Positions 21,562 to 30,363 of a stretch of DNA of 64,000 nucleotides are shown in pieces (within the stretch, counting starts at the first letter, position 1; each line of letters starts with the position of its first letter). The stretch comes from Brasenia schreberi (lineage: Eukaryota > Streptophyta > Magnoliopsida > Nymphaeales > Cabombaceae). A program made the position numbers and the translations under genes. The notes under the pieces are model-generated. The model was not told the DNA's origin. It did not search any database and saw only the letters and a program-made list of their open reading frames with translations. The stretch lies in the NCBI GenBank assembly GCA_036023115.1, contig JAYKKT010000041.1, positions 8,084,001 through 8,148,000 on the forward strand. The letters are read 5' to 3'.

Positions 21562-21579
21562 TGGCACGCCCGGTGGGAC
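21562..21579 (+). other. Primer-binding site of element C
   Basis: TGGCACGCCCGGTGGGAC, five bases after the LTR end, is identical to the PBS of element E. It is complementary to the 3' end of a tRNA that I do not assign. Confidence 0.9.
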
Positions 21580-21688
21580 TCGGGTCTTAAAACTTTGATA
21601 AAAAAACAGAACTCTGCAAAAAAATTTCCAATAGTGTTTAAAATTTTCTCCTAATTGCATTTGTAGGATTTCAAACTTTTGTTGAGTC

Positions 21689-22343
21689 ATGTCTAGTTCA
21701 GGCTCTAATGAAGTGACTAGCCGAGCCTCGCACTCATCAAGTTTCCTTTCAAAAAAGATTTCAAAATCTCAACTCAAGTGCAAAAAGGAAGAGTTAGAAA
21801 ACTGGCATAGGGAATTCGAGGCTAAAATTGATGCAAGAATCGATGCCCTTAGCCAAGAGGCTGAGGCAGCTGACTCTTGCTCGTCACATGGCGAACCCGC
21901 TAAAGCAAAGAAAAGACCTACCAAGACCAAAAAACCCAAGGAAACCTCTGCAATGGAGGGAGACCAATACCACGATTCCTTCACACTCAAGGATCGCAAA
22001 GCCCTTCAACAACTATTGCAGGTGTATCCTAGATCCCACTTGCAACTCTTTTTGTGCAGAGCCCATAAGAAGAAAAGGGACTCTGCAAAATAGATTTATT
22101 GGTTCCCTCTTTCCCTCAAGAGGACTGCTTCAAAATGCTTGCTTCCTACGATTTAAGCCAGTTTGCTACTTTTGAAGGTTAGCAAACAACTTTATGCAAA
22201 GATTTTCGCACAACGTGAAAGTAACGCCCACCTTGAGCACCTTGGGGGACACAAAACAAGCTTCAAATGAGGATGTACATGCATTCATCGTTCGATGGAG
22301 GTCCCTTCTTGGGCAAATAAAAGAACCCATCTTCGAAGGATGC
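21689..22343 (+). pseudogene. Element C gag, first part
   Basis: The start MSSSGSNEVTSRASHSS resembles the gag start of element E. The N-terminal helix region is followed by a deletion of about 45 codons (the segment before PRSHLQLF is missing). An in-frame stop (22091-22093, TAG for a Trp codon) lies at the start of the capsid segment. Capsid residues continue in another frame to 22343, where solo LTR D interrupts. Gag would form the intracellular particle, but this copy cannot. Confidence 0.85.
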
Positions 22344-22348
22344 ACAGT
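22344..22348. repeat. Target-site duplication ACAGT (left) of solo LTR D
   Basis: ACAGT precedes TGTAAACACC and recurs at 41378-41382 after TCTACA. Joining across restores the gag sequence. Confidence 0.95.
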
Positions 22349-23504
22349 TGTAAACACCCCGAAATCCCACGAATTTCTCAAACCCATCTGGTTTTGCAAA
22401 AGCAGCCCCAAAGGGCTATTTTGAGTCTGGAAACCCAGGAGCCTTCCAGACAACCCTGTACATATGTTTTGAACTCTGTATTTCAAAAATATACAATATG
22501 GCTTTTAAAACCTTTTTAAAACATGTTTTGAAACCCCGAAGCAGCTTGGCCTAATCCAGACAGGACCAGGAGAGCTAAGAAGAGCCCGGAACAGGAGCAC
22601 CTGTCAAGCCCGGCACAACAACTCTTGTATCAAATTCACACCCCCAGGATCTCGAACGTCCAAGACCCTGTTACCATCAAAACATCCTTTGAAGTCATCT
22701 TCGGAAGGCGAAAACAGAGGCGGACGATCATGTTGGCGAAGACCCAACGCAGACGGAGCACTGATGCTGTCAGGCCCCGCACAAACGATTCGTTTCGAAT
22801 ACGGCTCGAAGGAGTCAGAGTTCAGTTTGGATTGGATCTAGACCATATATATTAAGATCCCAATCCAAACCCATGTATGGACTTGGATTTGGATTTGGAT
22901 TCAAAAATCCAATCCAATATCCATATCCATGGCCCACATCACCTTCTCATAAATGGAGGTGGGGCCCACTTGAAATTCAAGTGGGATTATGGGCATGAGA
23001 GAGAGTGGGGATGGATAAGATCAAGTGTGGTTGTAATTAAGCTTGACTTGTGTGTCAAGTTTGGGGTTAATCATGTGGGTTAGCCTAATTGAATGGGTTT
23101 AAGCTTGTAATTAGCCAAAACCTAACCTAGGGCTGCACCAACATGATGTGGTTAAGGTCTATGGGCCATGCAAAGGGAGCTCCTTCACCTAAACCTTACC
23201 CAAAATACCTAATCCTAGCCTTCCACCCTAATCTGCCCCTAATCTGAGCCTAATCACCTAACCTACTTCCCTAATCCCGGCCTAAGCCCAACCTAATCAC
23301 CTAACCCACTTCCCTAATCCTTCCATAAACCTAGGTTAATTTCCCTAAACCTAACCTAATCCTAGCCTAATCACCTAACCTAGCTCACTAAACCTCACCC
23401 TAGAACCCACCCACCTAACCAAACCCTAAACCCCTAAACCACCCCTAGCCCACAACCTACCCAAACCACTAGTATCTAAAATATTTGGCCCTACCCTTTC
23501 CAGC

Positions 23505-23509
23505 CCACC
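23505..23509. repeat. Target-site duplication CCACC (left) of element E
   Basis: CCACC lies before the LTR start at 23510 and again at 39207-39211 after the LTR end. Joining across restores the CAGCCCACCTTATCA sequence seen in other LTRs. Confidence 0.95.
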
Positions 23510-24410
23510 TATAGACACCCAAAATTTTCTTTTAAAATTCGTAACTTTTTAGGAAAGTGGCCATTTTGGCAAATTTTGGGGTTTCTGAAGGAAAAAGGCA
23601 CTAAACGAGTTTGTTTTGGTACCAAAATTTTATGGAAGCTTTAAAATGATGAAAGAATGCTTTCCGTTCTGAAAGTTTTGAGTTTTGACAAAATTTGGAA
23701 AAATGACAATTTTACCCTTAGTACTGGAAAAACAGGATTTCGTTTTCTTAAAAGATTTATGACAAAAAGTATGTTGAAAGCTTGCCTTTTGAAAAGATAC
23801 AAGTATCAAAAAGACAAGTTGACACCTGAAAAGGACGGTGGACGCCTAGAAAGGGAAAACGGGCATCAAAAAGGGAAAGTGAGCTTCCTAGAAAGAAAAG
23901 CTCACATTTGGAAAGAAATCAATTTCTAGAGGGTAAGGTCGGTATTATCAAAAGAAAGGAAAGGTGGAAGCAAGAACGAAAGCCTCCAAAAATGAAGGTT
24001 TAGTATCGAACGCCTCTCGTAACGTGTCTACGTTATGTTTGGGTATTGAGGTAATTAGTATTGATATATATCAATTTGCATTGTCATTTGTTACTGGTAT
24101 GCTATTGATATGTTATGATAAGAGCAATTTTAATATCCCAACACTCGTGGAAAGGATTGAATGAGCATGAAAGTTGATTTTCAAAAACGTAACATAGGCC
24201 TATTTGAATAAATTCATAATAGGTAAGTATGTAATATGGATTTGCATAGCCACGTTCATGGCATATACAGATAACGGAAGACTACTTGAGTACTCTTATA
24301 CATGTAAAAGATTCAATTGAGACTCATCATGTTTCCTTAGAAGTGGCTATTTGTTAATACTTTTCTGCTTATTCTGTGTTGAGCTAGACTGTTGAAATTG
24401 TTGTGGTGCA

Positions 24411-25529
24411 ATGGAGGCAGAAGACGGGGAAGGGGAAGAGGAGGAGTTTGGATTCTCTCGCAACTACTTCCTTTCCAAGGAATTGGGATCACCCAAATCC
24501 AGAAAACTCCGCAAGAAGCTTTCCGACATCGAACCCCTCGACGAAAAGGAGCCGAGAGATGCAGCATCCAGTTTGGTGACTAAGCACGAGAAGGAGACAG
24601 CATCTTTGTTGAAAAGCTATAGAAGTTTGTATTCGAGATGGAGTTTTGAGCTCAGGTGCGGGTTTGGGCTTCTAATGCATGGTTTTGGTTCGAAAAAGGC
24701 CTTGCTTGAAGACTTTGCTTCAACAATGTTAGATAATTATGGAGTTGTTGTCATCAATGGCTACCTTCAATCTATCAATATCAAACATGCTGTAGTATCC
24801 ATGGCTGAGATTCTATGGGATGACATGAAAAGCAAAGCAAGAATTTCCTCAAGGAACAAGTCTAAAGTAACTCAGACATTTAGCTCACAATCCATGGAGG
24901 AGCTTTTGCATTTCTTGGATGGGTCTCAATCAAAAGAGAATGATTGCATTGTTTGTGCAGTAATTCACAATATAGATGGGCCTGGGTTACGGGATGGTGA
25001 ATCACAACAGTATCTTGCTCGTTTGGCTGGCTGCTCTCAAGTTCGTGTCATAGAATCTGTCGACCATGTTAATAGTCTTCTTTTGTGGGACAAGAAGATG
25101 GTTAGCACCCAGTTCAATTGGTGCTGGTACCATGTCCCAACATTTGCTCCTTACAAAGTTGAAAGTACCTTCATGCCCATGATTCTTGCGAGTGGTGGCG
25201 CCACTCAGAATTCGAGGACAGCTACAATAGTCCTTCAGAGTCTGACACCGAATGCTCAAGGTGTTTTCAGGATCCTTGCAGAGCATCAACTGGGTCATCC
25301 AGATGACGAAGGATTGCCTCTTAACATGCTGTATGCAAAATGCCGGGAGAAGTTTCTAGTTAGCAGTCAAGTCACACTAAATTCCCATTTGACAGAGTTC
25401 AAGGATCATGAGCTGGTAAGAACCAGGAAGAAGTGTGTTGGTGGGGATTGCTTTGAAATGATTCCAGCAAAACTCCAGCACGTGATGATAAAAAGAACTG
25501 GCATGAAGGCTGCAAATATTAGTAGTTAA
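24411..25529 (+). CDS. ORC2: Origin recognition complex subunit 2, intronless captured copy in the 5' LTR
   Basis: A 372-residue uninterrupted ORF from ATG to TAA, close to the usual length of plant ORC2 (about 360 residues). ORC2 is a subunit of the six-protein complex that marks replication origins in the nucleus and loads the MCM helicase. The acidic N-terminus is followed by [13 protein letters not shown], the core [20 protein letters not shown] (GFGSKK at residues 91-96), [42 protein letters not shown] and the winged-helix region [18 protein letters not shown]. Plant ORC2 genes as I know them have several introns, so this is most likely a cDNA-derived copy. The element's own TATA box lies 0.5 kb downstream, so this copy needs another promoter. 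It differs from the 3' copy at P48 and E215 (L and A there). Confidence 0.93.
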   Translation: MEAEDGEGEEEEFGFSRNYFLSKELGSPKSRKLRKKLSDIEPLDEKEPRDAASSLVTKHEKETASLLKSYRSLYSRWSFELRCGFGLLMHGFGSKKALLEDFASTMLDNYGVVVINGYLQSINIKHAVVSMAEILWDDMKSKARISSRNKSKVTQTFSSQSMEELLHFLDGSQSKENDCIVCAVIHNIDGPGLRDGESQQYLARLAGCSQVRVIESVDHVNSLLLWDKKMVSTQFNWCWYHVPTFAPYKVESTFMPMILASGGATQNSRTATIVLQSLTPNAQGVFRILAEHQLGHPDDEGLPLNMLYAKCREKFLVSSQVTLNSHLTEFKDHELVRTRKKCVGGDCFEMIPAKLQHVMIKRTGMKAANISS

Positions 25530-26032
25530 GAACAAGCTATTCACTATTGCAGTAACACAAAAGAAACATTGGACGTGACTCTGAATCTTCTGCGGCACTC
25601 ACAGAATCCTTGATGAAATACTTACACGAAGACCAAATTTTCAGAATTGATCATCATTTGAGAAAGGAGTTCGGTTGGAAAAGATGACCCATTGTGATGA
25701 TCATTCTCGTGAACTGATCTTCAACAGACTTCAACAACTTCCAGCTGAATCTGGTCAACAACCTTCAACAGAATGTGCTAGCTGCAGAATTTCTCATCCT
25801 TATCTGTGATAGATTGAAAAAGGAGCAGAAGATTACGTTAAAGATAAAACCAAAGAAATAACAACTCACATTACAAACAACGTTCAAATAATTCAGATAA
25901 CGTTCAGCAAACCAGATGGAATCAAATACAGAGGATTATGCTTATCAAATCAGATCAGAGGAGATCAACCAAGAGATTGAGTTTATCAAAATCGAACTCA
26001 CCCAAATCCCAACCAACAGGCATCCATGAGCC

Positions 26033-26039
26033 TATAAAA
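26033..26039 (+). promoter_or_regulatory. TATA box of the element E 5' LTR
   Basis: CCTATAAAAGG is preceded by ATCCATGAG and followed by a leader containing a GA microsatellite (about 26124-26142). It is the best core promoter in the LTR and would start the genomic RNA near 26060-26070, leaving ORC2 in U3. Confidence 0.65.
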
Positions 26040-26929
26040 GGACTCTTCCATCAACGGATCAGGCACCAACCAGCGACGATCAACCAACGAGCATCAAGAG
26101 GTTCAGTCCGAAAATTCAGAGAAATAGAGAGAGAGAGAGAGAAAGGAAGAGAAGAAGGAGAAGAAGGAAGTCCGGCCTGGTTCCGACGTCCGACGATCGT
26201 CCGGCGAAGTGCTCCTACGTCTCCTCTCACTCACACAGGTTGGAATTCTTGCACAAATTGGTTTTAATTCATGAGAATCTGAAAAAGCACAGATTCTGGA
26301 AATTTGTACGTGAATCAAGGCCTTGAGCCCATGTTCTTCATTTATATCGATACAAACATGCATGATTCCTTCATGAACGGAATTAAAATCCATGTTTAGA
26401 TGATTTCCATGCATCATTAGGACTGATACAGGTTGAATTTCGTTTTAGAATCACGTTAGGAACTTTCTGAAATTTTCTGCAAACTTGGTTTCTGAAACTG
26501 TCCGTGTACACGCGTTTGATCACGGAATTTTTATAGACAAACGGATAATCCAATTGCTTCGAAATTTTGCATTAATAATCTAGACATATCAGACATTCTT
26601 AGATAAAATTTTGAGGAATTTTTATGAACTGTTGCCTAGCCAATTATATCCGTGAAGTTTATACAAAATCCAGATTGCGTTTTACAGAAACAGAACGTTC
26701 AGTAACAGACCTCTGTTCTTTTGCCCATATCTCTTTAACCACTGAATGAAATTGGATGAAATTTGATTCTTTGGAAACCTAACATCCGTATCTTTCTAAC
26801 ACAACAAATTTTATCGAAATTGGATGACTGAGTGCTGAGATATTGCTGTTTTTCTGAGCTTCTGATTCACAGAAATAGGGCTGTTCCGAATTTTATAACA
26901 GTTTCTGATTCTGTATTTAATTCTCAGAA

Positions 26930-26935
26930 AATAAA
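26930..26935 (+). promoter_or_regulatory. Candidate polyadenylation signal AATAAA in the element E LTR
   Basis: AATAAA lies in an A-rich stretch about 0.9 kb after the TATA box; the 3' LTR counterpart at 38757-38762 would act on genomic RNA. This rests on the motif and position alone. Confidence 0.35.
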
Positions 26936-27200
26936 GAACAAAATTATAAAATAAAAATATATTCTGATTCTACACACACGTGTCTCTATTCTGTAAAAGT
27001 TTTAGAATTTTTGGAGAATCAGAAGTATTTTTAAAAATTCGAAGAACAGGTCTTTGGAACTGAACAGATTCTACAACTTTCAGAATCTGAAAATTTTCAG
27101 AAATCAAGAACTTAAACACAAATCTGAAACTATTGAAAAATCTGGTTTTTCCTTTCTCGAATTAACGGATTCAAACAAATTTCAAGCGTCTAGGCTGACC

Positions 27201-27218
27201 CTTGAGCGCCGGTTCAAG
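27201..27218 (+). other. U5 stem-loop of element E 5' LTR (covaried form)
   Basis: CTTGAGCGCCGGTTCAAG forms stem CTTGA/TCAAG. The last stem pair is A-T instead of the C-G seen in LTRs A, B, D, F, H and L, while pairing is maintained. Confidence 0.6.
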
Positions 27219-27303
27219 AAGGCCTAAGTCGAAAAGATCTCACTTGTCCACAATCGTTCTTAGAAGTCAGAAAATCAGAATTTGTTAGTTTTGATAAACT
27301 AAC

Positions 27304-27313
27304 TGGCACGCTC
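27304..27313 (+). other. PBS-like site inside U5 of element E
   Basis: TGGCACGCTC matches nine of the first ten PBS bases and lies 81 bases upstream of the true PBS, after an AACTAAC-type relic of the GCTAGC inverted repeat. Confidence 0.5.
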
Positions 27314-27384
27314 GCGCAACCTGACGTAGTTCGAGGGTTTGATTTCGGATCCCACGATTTGAAATAAAATCACGTCTACAGATT

Positions 27385-27402
27385 TGGCACGCCCGGTGGG
27401 AC
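27385..27402 (+). other. Primer-binding site of element E
   Basis: TGGCACGCCCGGTGGGAC, four bases (GATT) after the LTR end. It primes minus-strand DNA synthesis from a host tRNA 3' end; the tRNA species is not assigned. Confidence 0.92.
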
Positions 27403-27484
27403 TTGAGACTTTGAAATTTTGTTTGAATCCATTATACTAATTCAATTTTCAGGTTTGTGATAAGTTGGCTTAAACAGGTTGATC

Positions 27485-30115
27485 ATGTCGAGCTCAGAAG
27501 GATCTTGTGAGGTATCCAGCCGGGTCTCCCGCTCTACCAGCCGCTGCTCGAACAAAATTTCAAAAAGCTTTTCAAAAGGAGACAGGTTCGCTGCCCTAAG
27601 GGAGGGAATAAAGGTACTAAGAGAAGAAATCGACGCTTTAAGCCAAGAAGCTGAAGCAGTCGAATCCTGCTCTTCCCATGATAGGAAAACCAAAACGAAT
27701 AGGAAATCAAACCACTGTAGGAAGCCTAGGGTCGTTTCCAAAATTGAAGAAGAACTTGAGCCCGAATCCTTCACCATGAAAGATCAAAAGGCTCTACATC
27801 AACTTTTGAAAAACCAAAAACATGAGAAAAAATCCTATGCCTTATCAGATTTCCTACCTTTCGACTACCAAACCGATAGTGATGATGAGATACCCAGCTT
27901 CCACCGTTATGATGGAAACGGAGACCCTAGGTCTCATCTCCAACTTTTCTCCCGAAGTGCCTATAAAAAGAAAAAAGACTCCTCTAAGTGGGTCTATTGG
28001 TTCCCTCATTCTTTAAAAGGGAGTGCTGCAAAATGGTTGGCCTCTTATGACTTAAGCCAGTTTGCCGATTTTGAAGAATTAGCCAACTGTTTTATGCAAA
28101 GATTTTCGCACAATGTTGAAGTTACCCCCACTTTAAATACATTGAGGGACACCAAACAAGGCCCTAACGAAGACGCCCACGCGTTTATCGTTAGATGGAG
28201 ATCAATCTTGGGGCAAGTCAAAGAACCTATCTCCGAAGGGTGCGCAGTGATGCTCATCCTAGACAATTTCAAAACTGATTTGAAAGTCCTCCTTTCCTTA
28301 CATGAGATTTCTACTTTCCAAAAATTGATCAAGAAAGCTTCCCTTTTCGAGACCAATTTGAAAAAGGGAACTTATGAAGATTTATGGAAAGGAAAAAGTT
28401 TTCCAAAAAAATTTGAAAAACCTGGGGCATATGGGCCACATGCACCAGAGGGAGGGATAAAAGTACCAAAAGTGGCTAATGTTCGAGTAGAGCAAGGTTT
28501 AGCAGGACCCCCAAAACCTTCAGGGCAAAAAGATCTCGAAAAGAACCAAAAAAATAAAAAGAGATTTGAAAGAAGGGAGTACACTAACCTAGGACAACCA
28601 CTCACGGAGGTCCTAGACATCCTATTGGCACAAGGTCTTACAACACTCCCAGAGATTCCCGAAGGGGCACCACCCCAAGGAAAGTTTTTAAACAAGTTTT
28701 GTAAATATCATAGGCTCAAGGGCCATGATACCCAACACTGCTACACCCTGAAGAATAGGATAGAGGATTTGATCGAGCAAGGTAAGCTGCACGTGTCTGA
28801 AGAGCCAGAGTCACCCCAGGCCATTTTTAAAGAACCCTTCCCTAACCACGCCAGTACGAGTGGGAAGGAAAAAGAGGTATGCTCCCTATCACACTCTAAT
28901 CATGCAGTGCATATCGTGCATCCCACACCTCACACACCACACTTTCCCGAAATAAAAAATGCCCAAGCAATAGTGATCCGAGGAGCACTTAGAAACCCGC
29001 CCCCGGCTAGAGCCTTGGTAGTGATTCGAGGTGTCCCGAGACACCAAGTTAGAGCCAAAATAGGAACGAGCCCTAGGGATAGTGTAGAGGAAGTGACTAG
29101 ATCCGGGAGGATCTACCAACCCCCACACTTAGCAAAACAAACAAGCAAGGGAGTGGTCGTTCTACCAGGCCCCCCACAAGCATGCATACCAAACTCATCC
29201 CAGGGTGTCGATAAAAAGGGTGTGGTAATAAACCCCTATGACCTAGAAATGCATCTTTCTAAACTCCCCATAAACATGTCTATCTTGGAACTGATAAAAA
29301 TTTCTCCCAAGCATAGACGAGTCCTAGAGGAGATTTTAGAGAAGACTAGAGTCGACACTACGATATCCCCTGAATCCCTATCTACCTTGGTTTCTCCCGT
29401 CTTTGCAAAAACTTCCATTGTATTCACAGAGAATGATTTGGGAAAGTATGATGTGATCCATAACCAAGCACTCCATATAGAAGTTATGTTAAACGGCTAC
29501 CCTATTAGTAAATGCCTAGTCGATGGAGGAGGAGGCCTTAATATCCTTCCCCTCCATGTGGCTTTCCAAATAGGAATCTCTACCTCTATGCTTGAACCAA
29601 GTCCCATAACCATTACAGGATATGATGGGAACCCATCCAACCCCTTAGGCTCCATAAAGTTACCCATGAAAGTCGGACAAATACCTCACGAGGGATTATT
29701 CCATGTCTTGGATATAAATCCCCATTACAACCTATTATTAGGAAGACCATGGATACACTCTCTTAGAGCCGTCCCATCCACCTTCCACAGATGCCTCAAA
29801 ATCCCATGGAAAAATCGGGTAGTGGTTGTTTTTGGAGAAGACCATCCCCAATTGAATGGAATACAAACCTTTCCTTGTATATCAGGGGAGCCAAACCAGG
29901 AAGTAAAGACCAATCAGGAAACTGCCAAAATAAACCTCCCTGAAATAGCTAAATCTTCCAAAACGAGAGTAGTTCGCATTTTAGGCGAGTCAAAACTTTC
30001 CAAATCCCTCCATCTTCCCAAAAGAACCATTAGGATAAGTAAACCTACCATAGATGATTCATCTTTCCAAAATCATCATCTATATCAAATATTTTCAAAA
30101 TTCAAGAAACCTTAG
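27485..30115 (+). CDS. Element E gag-protease polyprotein, 876 residues
   Basis: The ATG at 27485 follows the PBS by 82 bases. The N-terminal Ser-rich and coiled region (residues 1-75) precedes a retrotransposon gag capsid segment (about 165-300; WVYWFPHSLKGSAAKWL, then HAFIVRWRSILGQ). A CCHC-like knuckle follows (about 405-420, CKYHRLKGHDTQHC), which may bind RNA. The aspartic protease (about 660-790) has active-site VDGGGG with D680, in place of the usual D-S/T-G, and the flap-side motif LLLGRPWI. The ORF is intact and ends in TAG at 30113-30115. In the same frame the next ATG (30119) opens a G-patch ORF. Homologous pieces in element C (21689-22343, 41383-42202, 45474-46124) show the same domain order. 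Confidence 0.93.
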   Translation: MSSSEGSCEVSSRVSRSTSRCSNKISKSFSKGDRFAALREGIKVLREEIDALSQEAEAVESCSSHDRKTKTNRKSNHCRKPRVVSKIEEELEPESFTMKDQKALHQLLKNQKHEKKSYALSDFLPFDYQTDSDDEIPSFHRYDGNGDPRSHLQLFSRSAYKKKKDSSKWVYWFPHSLKGSAAKWLASYDLSQFADFEELANCFMQRFSHNVEVTPTLNTLRDTKQGPNEDAHAFIVRWRSILGQVKEPISEGCAVMLILDNFKTDLKVLLSLHEISTFQKLIKKASLFETNLKKGTYEDLWKGKSFPKKFEKPGAYGPHAPEGGIKVPKVANVRVEQGLAGPPKPSGQKDLEKNQKNKKRFERREYTNLGQPLTEVLDILLAQGLTTLPEIPEGAPPQGKFLNKFCKYHRLKGHDTQHCYTLKNRIEDLIEQGKLHVSEEPESPQAIFKEPFPNHASTSGKEKEVCSLSHSNHAVHIVHPTPHTPHFPEIKNAQAIVIRGALRNPPPARALVVIRGVPRHQVRAKIGTSPRDSVEEVTRSGRIYQPPHLAKQTSKGVVVLPGPPQACIPNSSQGVDKKGVVINPYDLEMHLSKLPINMSILELIKISPKHRRVLEEILEKTRVDTTISPESLSTLVSPVFAKTSIVFTENDLGKYDVIHNQALHIEVMLNGYPISKCLVDGGGGLNILPLHVAFQIGISTSMLEPSPITITGYDGNPSNPLGSIKLPMKVGQIPHEGLFHVLDINPHYNLLLGRPWIHSLRAVPSTFHRCLKIPWKNRVVVVFGEDHPQLNGIQTFPCISGEPNQEVKTNQETAKINLPEIAKSSKTRVVRILGESKLSKSLHLPKRTIRISKPTIDDSSFQNHHLYQIFSKFKKP

Positions 30116-30118
30116 AAG

Positions 30119-30337
30119 ATGTTGCTAAATATGGGATATACTCCTTACCAAGGATTAGGGGTTCAAGGCCAAGGAAAACTAGAGCCTATTACACCCATGC
30201 CAAATATAGGACGCCATGGTTTAGGGTATAGCCTATCCATACCACCCGAGCCACCACCCAAAACCAATTGGGTTAAGGGTGCCTTAGAACCCGCTAAAAC
30301 CGAGACCTATGGTTTAGACATCTTATTTGGAGTCTAA
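30119..30337 (+). CDS. G-patch ORF of element E, 72 residues
   Basis: The protein begins MLLNMGYTPYQGLGVQGQGK, a G-patch-like glycine pattern (MGY..xxGLGxxxQG) of the kind found in some retroelement and RNA-processing proteins. It is in the same frame as gag-protease and separated from it by one TAG and one sense codon, so it could be a readthrough C-terminal domain, an independent ORF or a former part of gag-pro. Element A has TTG at the TAG position, which suggests that the ancestral frame was continuous. G-patch domains at the C-terminus of proteases are known in some retroviruses. Expression mode is uncertain. Confidence 0.7.
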   Translation: MLLNMGYTPYQGLGVQGQGKLEPITPMPNIGRHGLGYSLSIPPEPPPKTNWVKGALEPAKTETYGLDILFGV

Positions 30338-30342
30338 TTCAT

Positions 30343-30358
30343 AGTGTTTTCTTTGCAG
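30343..30358 (+). promoter_or_regulatory. Splice-acceptor-like site before pol
   Basis: AGTGTTTTCTTTGCAG ends six bases before the pol ATG at 30364 and has a pyrimidine tract and CAG/GT. It fits subgenomic pol mRNA by splicing, known from Ogre-type Tat elements. Not tested. Confidence 0.45.
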
Positions 30359-30363
30359 GTTTG

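Larger units (their letters stand above)
23510..27380 (+). mobile_element. 5' LTR of element E (3871 bp)
   Basis: The LTR begins TATAGACACCC (the 3' copy begins TGTAGACACCC, so the first dinucleotide has a G-to-A change) and ends CACGTCTACA. It contains an AT-rich 0.9 kb segment, the ORC2 ORF (24411-25529), a 0.5 kb gap, a TATA box (26033), a GA-rich leader, AATAAA (26930) and the U5 stem-loop (27201-27218). ORC2 therefore lies in U3. Confidence 0.95.

Noticed and set aside
23657..24164. Two short plus-strand ORFs in the U3 of element E (also 35485-35992)
   Set aside because: Lys-rich, short and without a domain. They lie in what may be the ORC2 upstream region or ordinary U3.
24337..24567. 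Minus-strand ORF over the ORC2 start (also 36164-36394)
   Set aside because: Shadow of the ORC2 frame on the opposite strand.
25938..26267. 109-residue ORF across the TATA box of element E (also 37765-38094)
   Set aside because: It spans the core promoter and a GA microsatellite, and shows no domain. It is copied only because the LTRs are copied.
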